Counted from the first letter of the stretch, positions 36,298-49,182 are shown. The stretch is DNA of 64,000 bases from Streptomyces spectabilis (GCF_008704795.1 NZ_CP023690.1:3296501-3360500); one strand, 5' to 3'. The notes: generated by a model from the letters alone, not told the origin. A program made the numbers and translations.

Positions 36298-37605
36298 TCA
36301 CGTGGCAGTCAGCCCTGCGGCCGCGGCCAGTTCGCGTACGCCCGGTGTCCGTGGGTGTTTGGTCCGCAGGTCGGAGATGATGGTCCGGATCGCGAGGCGG
36401 TCGCGTACCTCGCCCGGCGAGACCCGGGCGGCCGAGAGTAGCTCCGTCGCCGTCTGTTCAGGCTTGCCCCACTGCCACCACGCGCGGCCGAGGTCGGTGT
36501 GCAGCCTGGCTTTGCGCTCGGGCGTCCTGAAGTGGCCGGGGTGCAGGCCACGACCCACGTCGAGAGCCGTACCCGCGTCGCCGAGTGCCCAGTGCACGCC
36601 GACCGCGTACAGGTCGACGGCGGCCGGCGTAAGGGGGAACAGTCGCTCGGCCGGAGACTCGTCGGGGAGGCTGCGGGCGGCGCGGCGGGCCTCTGTGATC
36701 ATGACGAGGGCCTGGTCGCGGTCGTCGGCGCGGGCCGCGGTGTACGCGGTGGTGCAGAACATCTGGGCGTACGCCGAGGTCTGGGCGTCAGTCCTGAGCC
36801 CGGTCCGCTCGACGCCCCGGAGGGCCTGGTGGACCAGCCGCTGCGCGGCCGGGGACTGGTCCTGGTGGCGCAGGACGATGCTCAGCTCGCGGGCGGCGGC
36901 CGCAGCAGCCAACGGAGATCCGGACAGTTCGGCGTGAGAAATGGCGCGGTCGGCGGTCAGGCGGGCCTGCGGGTAGCGGCCGATCTTGATCAGGGCGGCG
37001 GTGGCCAAGCCGTAGCAGGCGGACAAACGGGCGTGGGCATGGTCGGTGCCGCGCGTACGAACGTCTTGGTGCAGGTCTCCGAGGAGTCCGGGCAGGCTCT
37101 GGAGGAATGCCGTGTGGCGGCCGGCGTCAAAGGTGGCGCGGGCCGCGGCCAGCCGGGCGTCGAGAGGGACCGGTGACCCGGTCGGGTCGGGCGTGACGGC
37201 CAGCGCGTCGTCCAGCGAGCTCAGCAGCGCGGCAGGGCCGACGAACCCTGCGGCGGCGAGAAGCGTACGACGGCGCATGGGATCGGCCTCCTCGGCGCAG
37301 CGTGGCCTGTCGCGGGCCACCCTAGTGGCTGGAGAGGCGCTGAGCCCGAGCGACGCAGCCAGCACGTGTGTCGGTATGCCCACCTCGCGGGCGGCACGCC
37401 GCAGGACAGTGAGGTCGGTGCGTCTGCCTCGCTGTTCGATTCGAGAGACGGTGGAGGCCGAGCAGCCGATGCGCGCGCCGAGGTCACTCTGGCGCCAGCC
37501 GCGGTGCGCGCGGCCGAGCCGGATCAGCCCGCCCGGGTCGCAGCGGGCGACGAGCGTGCGGACGAGTGCGCTGTTCCACAGCGGGTCGGTACCGGTGGCA
37601 GCCAT
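36298..37605 (-). CDS. XRE-family regulator with TPR-like C-terminal domain
   Basis: 435-residue regulator. The N-terminal HTH (SDLGARIGCSASTVSRIE, about residues 40-57) is XRE-type. An RRRTLLAAAGFVGPAALL segment near 110 is a common hydrophobic or twin-Arg-like linker in this Streptomyces family. The rest is helical TPR-like sequence (for example DQALVMITEARRAARSLP), probably a ligand or peptide sensor. ATG 37605 has a perfect GGAGGTG site, and the upstream frame is not used. It is divergent from the small gene at 37,798. Its 3' end is duplicated as a remnant at 34,447. Confidence 0.9.
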   Translation of the reverse strand: MAATGTDPLWNSALVRTLVARCDPGGLIRLGRAHRGWRQSDLGARIGCSASTVSRIEQRGRRTDLTVLRRAAREVGIPTHVLAASLGLSASPATRVARDRPRCAEEADPMRRRTLLAAAGFVGPAALLSSLDDALAVTPDPTGSPVPLDARLAAARATFDAGRHTAFLQSLPGLLGDLHQDVRTRGTDHAHARLSACYGLATAALIKIGRYPQARLTADRAISHAELSGSPLAAAAAARELSIVLRHQDQSPAAQRLVHQALRGVERTGLRTDAQTSAYAQMFCTTAYTAARADDRDQALVMITEARRAARSLPDESPAERLFPLTPAAVDLYAVGVHWALGDAGTALDVGRGLHPGHFRTPERKARLHTDLGRAWWQWGKPEQTATELLSAARVSPGEVRDRLAIRTIISDLRTKHPRTPGVRELAAAAGLTAT

Positions 37606-37797
37606 GCCCACCTCCGCTCGCGGGGCAGGAACGTCCACGGTAGAGGCCCAGGCGTGCGCCGTCGACCGCATGTGCACGACCTGCAAACGACTTACACCGA
37701 AAGAGAGTTGGCTGCCCTCGCGCTCTCAACGGCGCTTTCGTGGAGGCATGTCGCCCCGGACGGGCGGTCGGCGACACCGGCACACCGGGAGGTCAGC

Positions 37798-38238
37798 ATG
37801 GTCACAGCAGTCAAGACTCTGGTACGCGATCCGCGTACGTATGTGAAGCCGGAGGTGTGGGAGCGCGAGGTGCAGCTCCTGATGCGGGACCATCCCTTCG
37901 ACGAGGTGATGGCCACCCGCCTCTTCCACGCGGCCGTCAGCTATCTGATCACCGCGATGGAGAAGTGGGATCAGGGTCTGGAGATGTGCTGCGGGCGCAT
38001 CGTGGACATCGCAGTGCACGTGTTCATCCTGGACACGCAGAACTACCGCGAGTTCTGCGCCGAGCACTTCGATGGCCGCTTCCTGGAGCACATCCCTGAG
38101 ATCGCCTTCAAGTACGACGGCTCGGTCGAGCGCACCGCGCGCATCATCGCCGACAACGGCTTCGAGGTGGACCGGAAGCTGTGGGAGGCCGACTTCGCCA
38201 AGTGCGGCCCCTGCCGTCCGGGGTCGAACTGCCACTGA
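37798..38238 (+). CDS. Conserved small protein with CGPC...CH tail
   Basis: 146 residues, function unknown. ATG 37798 follows GGGAGGTC. The protein is mostly helical with a Cys pair at GLEMCCGRIVD, and it ends in CGPCRPGSNCH, a cluster that could bind metal or form a redox-active disulfide. Next to it are a divergent XRE/TPR regulator and a downstream methyltransferase. The same three-gene set left the decayed copy at 34,447-35,331, so the set behaves as a unit. No function is assigned. Confidence 0.8.
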   Translation: MVTAVKTLVRDPRTYVKPEVWEREVQLLMRDHPFDEVMATRLFHAAVSYLITAMEKWDQGLEMCCGRIVDIAVHVFILDTQNYREFCAEHFDGRFLEHIPEIAFKYDGSVERTARIIADNGFEVDRKLWEADFAKCGPCRPGSNCH

Positions 38239-38256
38239 GAACCGGCACCCCCCGAA

Positions 38257-38291
38257 CGGGCCCGGAAGCGCGCGGCGCGCTTCCGGGCCCG
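38257..38291. terminator. Perfect inverted repeat, likely terminator
   Basis: 17-bp arms (CGGGCCCGGAAGCGCGC and its complement) around a single base, 18 bp after the stop of the small CGPC gene. The stem is very stable and has no T-run. A near-identical copy is at 34709-34745. Confidence 0.7.
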
Positions 38292-38395
38292 TTCCCGCTG
38301 CTCCTCGAGCCGGCTGCGTCATCTCCCTGCGCGGGGACGGACGGATCGGTACGGTGACCCACTCCACCGGCCCCGCCGCCCCCTCAAGGAGCCTC

Positions 38396-39076
38396 ATGCC
38401 CCGCGCGCCGCAGACCCCGGCCGAGTACTGGGACACCTACAAACCCCACCGCGACGAGGGCCCAGCGCTGCGGCCGGACGCGGCGGTGTTCGAGTGGACG
38501 CAGTACCCCGGCCATGGGCCAGGCGCCGAATTCCTGGGCACCCCCCTGCCCCGACGCGCCCTCGACCTGGGCCCCGCGGAAGGCGCGGAAGCCGCGCACC
38601 TCGCCCGGCAGGGTGTGGAGGTGACCGGCGTGGACCTGTCTGCCGTCCAGGTCGAGCGCGCCCGCACCTGGTGGCAGGACACCCCTCGGCTCGACTTCGT
38701 GCACGCCGACGCCGTGAACTACCTCACCACCACCTCAACGACGTTCGACGCGGTCTATAGCGTGTGGGGAGCCGTCTGGTTCACCGACCCCGACCAACTC
38801 CTGCCCCTCATCGCCCGCTGTCTCGCCCCCGGCGGCGTCCTGGCCTTCGCCCACGCCGAGCCGACCGGCGAGACGTACGGGCCCCAACGCATGCGCGGCA
38901 AGTGGCTGGAGGGCCGCGAGCGCGAACTCACCGTGCTGCGCTGGCAGTACGGCCCCGAAGCCTGGACGGACCTGCTCAAACGGCACGGCTTCACCGACGT
39001 GGACGCCACGGTCCTACCCGCCCCCGCCGACGAGCCGGTCGGCACCCTCCTGGCTCGCGCCCACGCTTCCTCCTGA
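38396..39076 (+). CDS. SAM-dependent class I methyltransferase
   Basis: 226-residue methyltransferase. The SAM-binding motif is ALDLGPAEGAEA near residue 55, a variant in which the usual GxGxG glycines are partly replaced. Motif II is VTGVDLSAVQVERAR, and the motif IV region (FDAVYSVWGAVWF) is followed by LAPGGVLAFAHAEPTG. ATG 38396 follows AAGGAG. The substrate is unknown; small-molecule methylation is likely from the fold. It is the intact parent of the pseudogene at 34,789. Confidence 0.88.
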   Translation: MPRAPQTPAEYWDTYKPHRDEGPALRPDAAVFEWTQYPGHGPGAEFLGTPLPRRALDLGPAEGAEAAHLARQGVEVTGVDLSAVQVERARTWWQDTPRLDFVHADAVNYLTTTSTTFDAVYSVWGAVWFTDPDQLLPLIARCLAPGGVLAFAHAEPTGETYGPQRMRGKWLEGRERELTVLRWQYGPEAWTDLLKRHGFTDVDATVLPAPADEPVGTLLARAHASS

Positions 39077-39330
39077 CAGCCGCGCCCGCCCCACAGCCGG
39101 CGAGGACAAGGGCCTGCGCTTCTGCAGGAGCAGGTCGAGTACGAGTTGACCACGGGGCTGCGTCCGCAGCGGGCATAGGGTTACGCCGTCGGCCTGGACT
39201 TCAGCTGCTGCCACTGATTGGGTCTTTGCGATGGTTAGTAGTGCTTGATGGCTAATGGGGCGGAATGGAAGTTCCTCTGAAAGTAAGGGGAAACCCAGTG
39301 TCCGCCGCGTAGAGCTGCAGGTCGCGGCCT
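39077..39330 (+). promoter_or_regulatory. CRISPR leader region, second copy
   Basis: No gene. From about 39,230 the sequence repeats the final 100 bp of the leader at 35,770-35,872, including AAGTAAGGGGAAA-type and GCAGGTCGCGGCCT stretches. It leads straight into a repeat at 39331. Confidence 0.6.
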
Positions 39331-39359
39331 GTGGTCCCCGCGCGTGCGGGGGTGATCCC
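39331..39359 (+). CRISPR. Single type I-E repeat (empty or contracted array)
   Basis: 29-bp repeat identical to the main array except for one base near the 3' end (GTGATCCC for GTGGTCCC). It directly follows a leader copy and no second repeat is found at +61. It lies about 200 bp from the 3' end of cas6e on the opposite strand. Probably an array that has lost all spacers, or one that never acquired them. Confidence 0.8.
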
Positions 39360-39563
39360 ACTATGCCGTTCACCATGGTCATGGCCACCGCGTCCAGCCC
39401 GCAGTAGCGCTACAAGGCAGGGCGGCAAGAGACCGAGCAACAGCTTGCGCGTAGGCGATGGCGCTCTCTCGGCCCTGCAGATTCCCGCTGAAGAGCTATG
39501 CCTGGCCTCCGCCCACATACCCATACGACGGAAACCTGCCTCAGCGGACTGGCTACTTCGTGT
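39360..39563. other. Gap between solitary CRISPR repeat and cas6e
   Basis: About 200 bp where cas1 and cas2 would normally follow cas6e in a type I-E locus. There is no trace of either gene, only sequence without recognisable coding content. Confidence 0.5.
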
Positions 39564-43042
<3,479 letters not shown>

Positions 43043-43046
<4 letters not shown>

Positions 43047-44677
43047 CCTTCCCCTCCCTTGAGTCCGTTGAGCCCCTTGAGGTCGTCCGGTGCGCGGAAG
43101 CCGGTGACTTCGGCGTCGAAGCGCCGCAAGGCGGCGGCGCGGGCGCGCATGCCCCGCGTGTTGCCGGGCAGCGAGTCGAGGCGCTTCTCCAGGGCGCGGC
43201 GCGCCATCGGGACGAGCCATTCCACGTACTCGGCCATGCAGTCCGTCACCAGCTCCCCGTCGGCGACGTCCTGGAGCAGGGTGTGGAAGGGTTCCTCCGT
43301 TGCCTTCCAGTGCTCGCCGCGCGCGTCGAAGCGGGCGAGCTGCGCCTTCTTGTCGGTCGGCCTGGGGTTGGGATAGGCGATCTCCCAGGCCGAGTACGCC
43401 GCCTTGTCGAGGCTCCTGGCTATGTGTTCCGCCACCTGGGAACCACGCGACGACGCCTGGTGCAGCACAGGTGCGAGGCCCGGGGCGAAGGGAAAGACGC
43501 TGGTGACCCAGGTGACGGGCGTGGACTTGTTCGAGACGAGCCCGACGGCCAACAGGTCGAATGGGTGACGCCCGTGCAGTGCGAAGGGGTGGCCGCCGAG
43601 CTGCCGCGCCTTGGGTAGCTTGCCGAGGCGCGTGTAGAACCCACCGGCCTCCTCCTCTACGGCGGCGTACAGCGCGTGGGCCTCGCGCCACAGGTCGCGG
43701 GTCGCGGACGGCCACAGCGGCTTGCGCTCGCCGGTGCGCGTGGCGGACATGACGGCGTCCTGGAGGTGCAGCTCCGGGTCCAGCTCCAGGAGTTCACCGG
43801 CCCCAACCAACACCCGGTCGACAGCGGCGCTTTCGCCGTACGCTCCCGGCACCGGCCGCATCAAGACGGACCGCCCCAGATAACTGTGCAGATCCGCGAA
43901 CCCCGTGACCGCACGGCCCCGCGGCCTGGCCGTGAACCCCCGCCGCTCGATCGGCCCTTCGGTCCAGGTCAGGTTGAGCGCCCCGGGGCCGTCGGCGGTC
44001 GGGGCGAGGTTGAGGCGCAGGGTGTCGCCGAGCGTGGGCCCGAGCGCGAGGACCCGGATGCGGCCGCTGAGCCGTCCGGCGGCCAGGTTGGTGAGGGCGG
44101 GGCCCAGCGTCCCCTTCCCGGACACGCGAGCACGCCCGGCGAGCCCGAAGGTGTGCTGGGTCAGCATGGCCCTGAACGCGTCGGCCGCGGGCAGCGCCTC
44201 GGGATCCTCCAGATGGTGGTGGTCGGCGAACTGCGCGTAGTCCCCGGCGCGTTCGATGACGAGCTGGGCAGGTCCCGTCCCGTACCGCCCCATGAAGTCC
44301 GCGAGGCGGACGTTCTGCCCGAGGGGCCGAGCGGGATGGAACAGGTCCCAGTCTTCATCGGATTGCACAGCCAGCCACGCTGCCGCCTTCCTCAGCGACT
44401 GGGACTCCAGAACCCACCGCGTCCAGTCCTCCGTCGAGGACGGATACGCGCCCGAGGCGTAGCAGATGGCGAGCAGGTACTCGATGAGGGCGACCTTCTC
44501 CCCGGGAGTCATCCCCCCGATGCCCGTCAACTCCTCCGCACGAGTGAGGAGCTGGAGGAGATTTTGCTCGACGGCCTCACCGTCCAGCGACAGGGCGCGC
44601 ACGCAGGGGTGGTGGCGGGGGTCCCAACGGGGCCGTGGACACTTGCCGTTGGGCTGAGATAAGTCAGGCACGCGCAT
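43043..44677 (-). CDS. cse1: Cse1, Cascade large subunit (CasA, Cas8e)
   Basis: 544-residue large subunit that recognises the PAM and, in standard type I-E systems, recruits Cas3. The N-terminus FDLSQPNG-like pattern is seen as MRVPDLSQPNGK, and the central and four-helix C-terminal regions are full length. ATG 44677 is chosen because it starts the family N-terminus, with GAGG about 12 nt upstream. The open frame extends further but would translate a CRISPR repeat. First gene of the Cascade operon. No cas3 lies upstream, so its usual partner is missing from this locus. Confidence 0.95.
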
Positions 44678-44716
44678 GGGGGGCGACCTCGGTGTCTCGC
44701 GGATAGTCCACATGGA

Positions 44717-44804
44717 GGGGTCCCCGCTCACGCGGGGAAAACCAAGCGTCAAACGCCGTAGCAGGCACGTCTCACGATGCATCCCTGCTAGCGCAGGGTT
44801 CACC
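44717..44804 (+). CRISPR. Degenerate two-repeat mini-array in the cse1 promoter region
   Basis: A type I-E-like repeat at 44717-44743 (GGGGTCCCCGCTCACGCGGGG core) and a degenerate one at 44778-44804. By eye they agree at about 18 of 27 positions. The period is exactly 61 bp, as in the main array, leaving a 34-bp spacer-like segment. The repeat differs from the main array in its 3' part (AAAACC for GTGGTCCC). It begins 40 bp upstream of the cse1 start on the opposite strand, so it overlaps the operon's promoter or 5' leader. Confidence 0.65.
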
Positions 44805-45274
44805 AGTCCGTGGCCAGTTGACGTCAGGTATCGTCACCAGCATTGGCTCACGGACTGCCGTGCCCCTTGCCGTCACGCCTCCATGGTCGAAGGCAAGATT
44901 CAGGGCATGGCATCAGGTGGCCGCTCCCGACAAGTCCAGTGTCGGGAGCGGCCTCCCTAAAGGAACGTCACAACGTGGGACACCACTGCCGAGGCGACGA
45001 CTTCGATCACCAGCCGTGCCGCATCGTCTCTGTGTCCCCATAACCACCTCCTCGCATCGGCAAGGCAGCTTTTCAACCAGTTCCACGGACCATCGTGCAA
45101 GGTCGCTCCCCTCCTGCGCACCTTGCCCTGCAGTGGCGTTCAGGGCATGGAGCGGCGGGAGGCGAGCTGGTCTCTGGCGAGAGGCAGTCTGCCACGAGGA
45201 AGCTCTGCGAGGCGGCGTTTCGGTGCATCTCTGTAGCAGACACTTCTCAGTTATCCGCTTCACCGTCCTTCGGC
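44805..45274. other. Intergenic region, position of the missing cas3
   Basis: About 470 bp upstream of the Cascade operon. In standard type I-E loci cas3 lies here. No helicase or HD-nuclease fragment is visible in any frame. No other gene supported. Confidence 0.5.
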
Positions 45275-45454
45275 TCAGCGAGGCGGCCGACGCCGTACGA
45301 GGATGGTGAGCGTGGCGCGGGCGTCGCGGCGGCGGGTTGGGTTGCGGGACACGACCGAGACGAGCACGACGGTCAACAAGGTCGTGGCATAGGTGGCGCC
45401 AGTGGCGACGCCCAGTGCGGCGGAGGCCGTCAGCAGGTCGGGCAGCAAGAGCAT
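45275..45454 (-). CDS. Small single-pass membrane protein
   Basis: 59-residue protein, ATG 45454 with a strong GGAGGAAC site. One hydrophobic helix (LLTASAALGVATGATYATTLLTVVLVSVV region) is followed by a very basic tail (NPTRRRDARATLTILVRRR). It is divergently transcribed from the STAND NTPase gene, with only 86 bp between the starts. Function unknown; possible roles are a membrane effector or an accessory of the NTPase. Confidence 0.75.
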   Translation of the reverse strand: MLLLPDLLTASAALGVATGATYATTLLTVVLVSVVSRNPTRRRDARATLTILVRRRPPR

Positions 45455-45540
45455 GGTGGGTTCCTCCCGATAGAGCCGCCCAGCGGACCTTGGTGCCGGG
45501 GCGGTAGCTGTGACACTCGCTCTTCTAGGGAGTTCCGGCG

Positions 45541-48500
45541 ATGTTGAGTAAGCCAGGAGAGCCGCGTTTACGCTGGTCACAGAAGCCCGGAAGACTTTCC
45601 GGGATGTCCGGGCAAGGGGGCGACACGGTGTCCAGGGAGGCGACCAAGAAGCTCGGGACACAACTGAAGGAGCTGTACCAGGCAGTCCGTACGGATCATC
45701 GCAACGTCACGTACGTGATGCTCGCCGAGCGGTTCGGGATCTCTCGGTCGGCGGTCGGTGCATGGATGACGGGCCGCTATCCGCCGGACGGCGAACTGGT
45801 TACGAAGTACCTCGCTGTAGTGGCCTATTTGGAGAGCAAGTCACCCGACAAGCCGCTACCTCCGGGCGTCTGGCGCAGGGCGATCAAGAAGGCTCAGGAC
45901 GAAGGCGTCCGCAACCAGGGCAAACGCCCGCCCCGCTCCGGACCCCCTGCCGTACGTCCCTTCCGCTACCCTCACACCGCCCCCCAGCGCGTCGCTCGCG
46001 ACCTCATCGGAAGGGACGCGGAACTCGATGCGCTGGCCGAGTTGAGCCGGAGAGGGCCGAGCTACTCCGCTCTGTACGGGCCCCCTTGGGCAGGCAAGAC
46101 CGCGTTGCTCGCCGCCTTCGTCACAGGACACGTGCCATCCGAAGTGGATGTCATCAGCTACTTCGTCCAGTGGAGTTCCAGCACGAACGAAGCGCAGAAG
46201 TTCCTCCAGACGATGGTGGCCCAACTCGACCTGCTCGTCGGCAACAAAAGATCGGTTCCGGGCGACGAGGCCAGCCTGTTCGCGCTGTACGAACAGGCTG
46301 TGCAGACGAGTTCCGAACGTGGCCGGAGCCTGCTTCTGGTCGTCGACGGGCTCGACGAAGACGCCGCAGCCCAGCCCGGCCAGCAGAGCATCGCCTCCCT
46401 GCTGCCCAAAAGGCCGCCCCCGGGGCTACGGGTGCTGGTCAGCAGTCGCTGGCACCCGCCCTTGCCCGCGAACCTGGACGGGGACCACCCGCTACAGAGC
46501 GCAGCGATCATCCCTGGATTCCGCCCTTCCCCCATCGGTCACAGCTTGCGCGGCGCCGCCTCCGAGGACCTCAGAGCCCTGCTCGAATGCCCTGACGGCA
46601 GGGAGGTCATCGGCCTTCTCGCCCTAGCCCGCGGCGGATTGAGCTACCGGAGCCTGATCGAACTGATGGAGCTAGGTGAGCGCGCCAAGCCGCCAGCCCC
46701 GGTCGACTTGGAGCGCATGCTGCGCAACGTGGCAGGTCGAGGAGTGGCACCGGAAGATCTGGAACCGGACACGTACGTCCTCGCGCACGAGGAGCTGTAC
46801 CGCACAGCCACCCAGCTCCTGGAAGGGCGTACCACTACCGATCTCACCCAACGGCTGCACCACTGGGCCGACGACTACCGCAACAAACAGTGGCCGCCAA
46901 CAACCCCCCTTTACCTGCTCAACGGCTACCCGGAACTCCTCCGCGGCACCGGCGACACCGCCCGCTTCACCACCTTCGCACTCGACCACCGCCGCCTGCT
47001 GCGCCTGGCCGACCACGCGCGCACTGACCTCGCACTGGCCTCGCTCGACCACGTCACGCGCATGAGCCAGGGGCTGGACGCCTTGGCCTCAGCGGCCGCC
47101 TCCCGATTCTTCCTGGAACGGGAGCGCCGTCCGGTACCCCGTGACGTCCTCCGAGCCTTGGCCCGGGCCGGGGACACCGCGTGGGCACGGTCCCTCGCCC
47201 TGTCCCCCCGGGACCCCGCATCCAAAGCGACCCGGCTCATCGCGGTGACGCAGGCCCTCGTGGAGACGGCACGTCCGGGGGCGACGGACATCGCCCGGGA
47301 AGCCGCCAACTGGGCGCAACGGGCCCGGTACCAGGACGCGCTCTTGGCCCCGGCCGAGGAACCCGACACGGAAGGAATCGTGGCCCAGGTCACCGTCGTG
47401 CTCGCCTCGGCGGGGGCACCGGACGAGGCGATCCGACTCCTCGACACGATCGACGTCTGTAGTCCCGGGAACTTCGCGTCCACGTCCGACGCCGCTGGCC
47501 GACTGCTCGACTCCCACCCCGCCTTCGCTACCCGGCTCCTCGACGAACTGTGCGACGAGGCGGACCACTTGGCCTACGAGGCGGACGAAGGCAGCGCCGT
47601 CGCGGTGGAGATGTGGGCCGCCGTAGCCGCCGCCGACCCCGGGCGGACCGACCCGGTCCACCACAGGATGGCGGAGTTCGGCCGCTGGCTGGACGTGACG
47701 TCGGCGGGGCTGGCCGCCGTCGACTGTCCCGCCCAGGCCGCCTCCGTACTCGCGAAGACCCGGCCGGACGACGCCCGCGCCCTGGTCGACGCCGCGCTCC
47801 GCAGGATGGACGGCCTCCTGAACGCCCCGGCGGGAGACAGGGCTCGCGAGACGCTGGCCCGGCTGGTCCGGGCTCTGCTCGACGTCGATGGCAAGCCAGA
47901 CCGGGCACGGGCCTTGCTGGACGGAGCTCCTCCAGAGGCCACGGCCAGGGCACGCATGACGCTCGCCGACGAGCCCGACGAACCGAACGAGTTGCTGGCG
48001 AGGATGCGGCATCTGGCGGACATCGGCGACGGCCCCCGCGCGCGGCTCGTCCTGGCCCAGGCCACGCGACAGGCCGGAGGCACAGCCGCCGGCGCGAACC
48101 CAATTCCCTGGCTGCCGCTCCTCGCCGGGGCGCTCGCGCACCACGGCACCCCCTGGCTCACTGAGGCCCACACGCTCCTGGCCCGAGCCTCGGACCCCTG
48201 TCTCTCCCTTCCCGTTCGGATCCTGACGTCGGCGTCCCTGGCGCACGCCGACGCGGGACGTTCCGGTCAGGCGTTGCGGTACGCGGAAGAGGCGGAGGAC
48301 GTTGTAGGGGACGTGGACTTCACGGACCCGAGGGCGCCCCTCGTACGGGGACTGGTCGCCCAGGCCTTCGCCCACGCCGGTCAGGCCCAGCAGGCGGCGC
48401 GGTGGTCCGCGCCGGACGCGGGCAGGCGCTCCGGCCGGGCGCGACGCCACGACCGGCGTGTGGCCCTGGCCGTCGAGGTGGGCCTCGCCCCGGAGGCCAT

Positions 48501-49038
48501 CGTCCCCGGCGTCGAACGCCCCGGCCTGAAGAGCGGCTACTGCACGCGGCTCGCTCACGCCGTACTCCGGATCGCCGCCGGAAAGCGGGCGGAAGCCGAC
48601 CTCGTCGCGCTGGAGGATGAGGCACGCGCACGCGGCGCCACGGAGCCGCTGCTCAGCACAGGCCTCGCGCTGCTCCACACCGTGCTCGGCGCCCCGGACC
48701 GCGCGCTACGCGCGGCGGCGCGCCTGACGGATCCGGTGGAGCGGGCCACGGCTCTGACCACGGTGGCCGCGCACTTGGCGGGCGTCCCAGCCCACCTAGA
48801 CGTGGCCGCCACGACCGGCGACGCCTGGGCAATCTCGTTGCTGCGCGTTCTCGCGCGCCAAGCGGTGCCGGGCCACGCGGGCGACGACACCACGGTGAGG
48901 GACGTGCTCCGCGATGTCCTCAGCACCAGCGGCTGGTACGAGGCCTTACCGGTCCTCGCCCGGACCGCCCCCGAGGCCGTATCGGCGGTTGCCGACGTCC
49001 TCGCCCAGCATCGGCAGGCGCGGCAAGGGGAGCCGTGA
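45541..49038 (+). CDS. STAND-type NTPase with N-terminal HTH and helical repeats
   Basis: 1,165-residue signal-transduction ATPase. Residues about 40-85 form an HTH (VMLAERFGISRSAVGAWMTGR). The NTPase core has Walker A GPPWAGKT near 180, Walker B LLLVVDGLDED near 268 (NACHT-like DGLDE), and an LVSSRW sensor-type motif near 302. The remaining 750 residues are Ala/Leu-rich helical repeats (TPR/HEAT-like), the usual sensor of STAND proteins. A TTA codon lies at 48946-48948 in frame, so translation may depend on bldA. ATG 45541 has AGGGAG 8 nt upstream; GTG 45630, after AAGGGGG, is an alternative that would drop 29 residues. The gene is divergent from a Cascade operon that has no cas3, which suggests a link: Cascade-triggered signalling or abortive infection. 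It could also be an unrelated regulator. Confidence 0.9.
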   Translation: MLSKPGEPRLRWSQKPGRLSGMSGQGGDTVSREATKKLGTQLKELYQAVRTDHRNVTYVMLAERFGISRSAVGAWMTGRYPPDGELVTKYLAVVAYLESKSPDKPLPPGVWRRAIKKAQDEGVRNQGKRPPRSGPPAVRPFRYPHTAPQRVARDLIGRDAELDALAELSRRGPSYSALYGPPWAGKTALLAAFVTGHVPSEVDVISYFVQWSSSTNEAQKFLQTMVAQLDLLVGNKRSVPGDEASLFALYEQAVQTSSERGRSLLLVVDGLDEDAAAQPGQQSIASLLPKRPPPGLRVLVSSRWHPPLPANLDGDHPLQSAAIIPGFRPSPIGHSLRGAASEDLRALLECPDGREVIGLLALARGGLSYRSLIELMELGERAKPPAPVDLERMLRNVAGRGVAPEDLEPDTYVLAHEELYRTATQLLEGRTTTDLTQRLHHWADDYRNKQWPPTTPLYLLNGYPELLRGTGDTARFTTFALDHRRLLRLADHARTDLALASLDHVTRMSQGLDALASAAASRFFLERERRPVPRDVLRALARAGDTAWARSLALSPRDPASKATRLIAVTQALVETARPGATDIAREAANWAQRARYQDALLAPAEEPDTEGIVAQVTVVLASAGAPDEAIRLLDTIDVCSPGNFASTSDAAGRLLDSHPAFATRLLDELCDEADHLAYEADEGSAVAVEMWAAVAAADPGRTDPVHHRMAEFGRWLDVTSAGLAAVDCPAQAASVLAKTRPDDARALVDAALRRMDGLLNAPAGDRARETLARLVRALLDVDGKPDRARALLDGAPPEATARARMTLADEPDEPNELLARMRHLADIGDGPRARLVLAQATRQAGGTAAGANPIPWLPLLAGALAHHGTPWLTEAHTLLARASDPCLSLPVRILTSASLAHADAGRSGQALRYAEEAEDVVGDVDFTDPRAPLVRGLVAQAFAHAGQAQQAARWSAPDAGRRSGRARRHDRRVALAVEVGLAPEAIVPGVERPGLKSGYCTRLAHAVLRIAAGKRAEADLVALEDEARARGATEPLLSTGLALLHTVLGAPDRALRAAARLTDPVERATALTTVAAHLAGVPAHLDVAATTGDAWAISLLRVLARQAVPGHAGDDTTVRDVLRDVLSTSGWYEALPVLARTAPEAVSAVADVLAQHRQARQGEP

Positions 49039-49182
49039 GCGACGCCCCCAGGCGGGAATGTCCCCATCAGGATGCGGTCAGGCCGCCACATGCGACGACG
49101 GCCCCACCGGACCGAGTCCACCGGGGCCACCGTGCGATCGCCCGCCGCCAGGCCAGGTGTCACGTTTCTGCACCTGCGCCAC
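49039..49182. other. Short gap after STAND gene
   Basis: No gene seen. It separates the NTPase stop from the tRNA-end scar. Confidence 0.4.

Noticed and set aside
35596..36441. Plus-strand open frame across the CRISPR leader and array
   Set aside because: The frame stays open because the 61-bp repeats are GC-rich. The translated repeats (PRACGGGP-type) are the usual artefact of type I-E arrays.
44678..44803. N-terminal extension of Cse1
   Set aside because: It would translate a CRISPR-like repeat; the family N-terminus starts at 44677.
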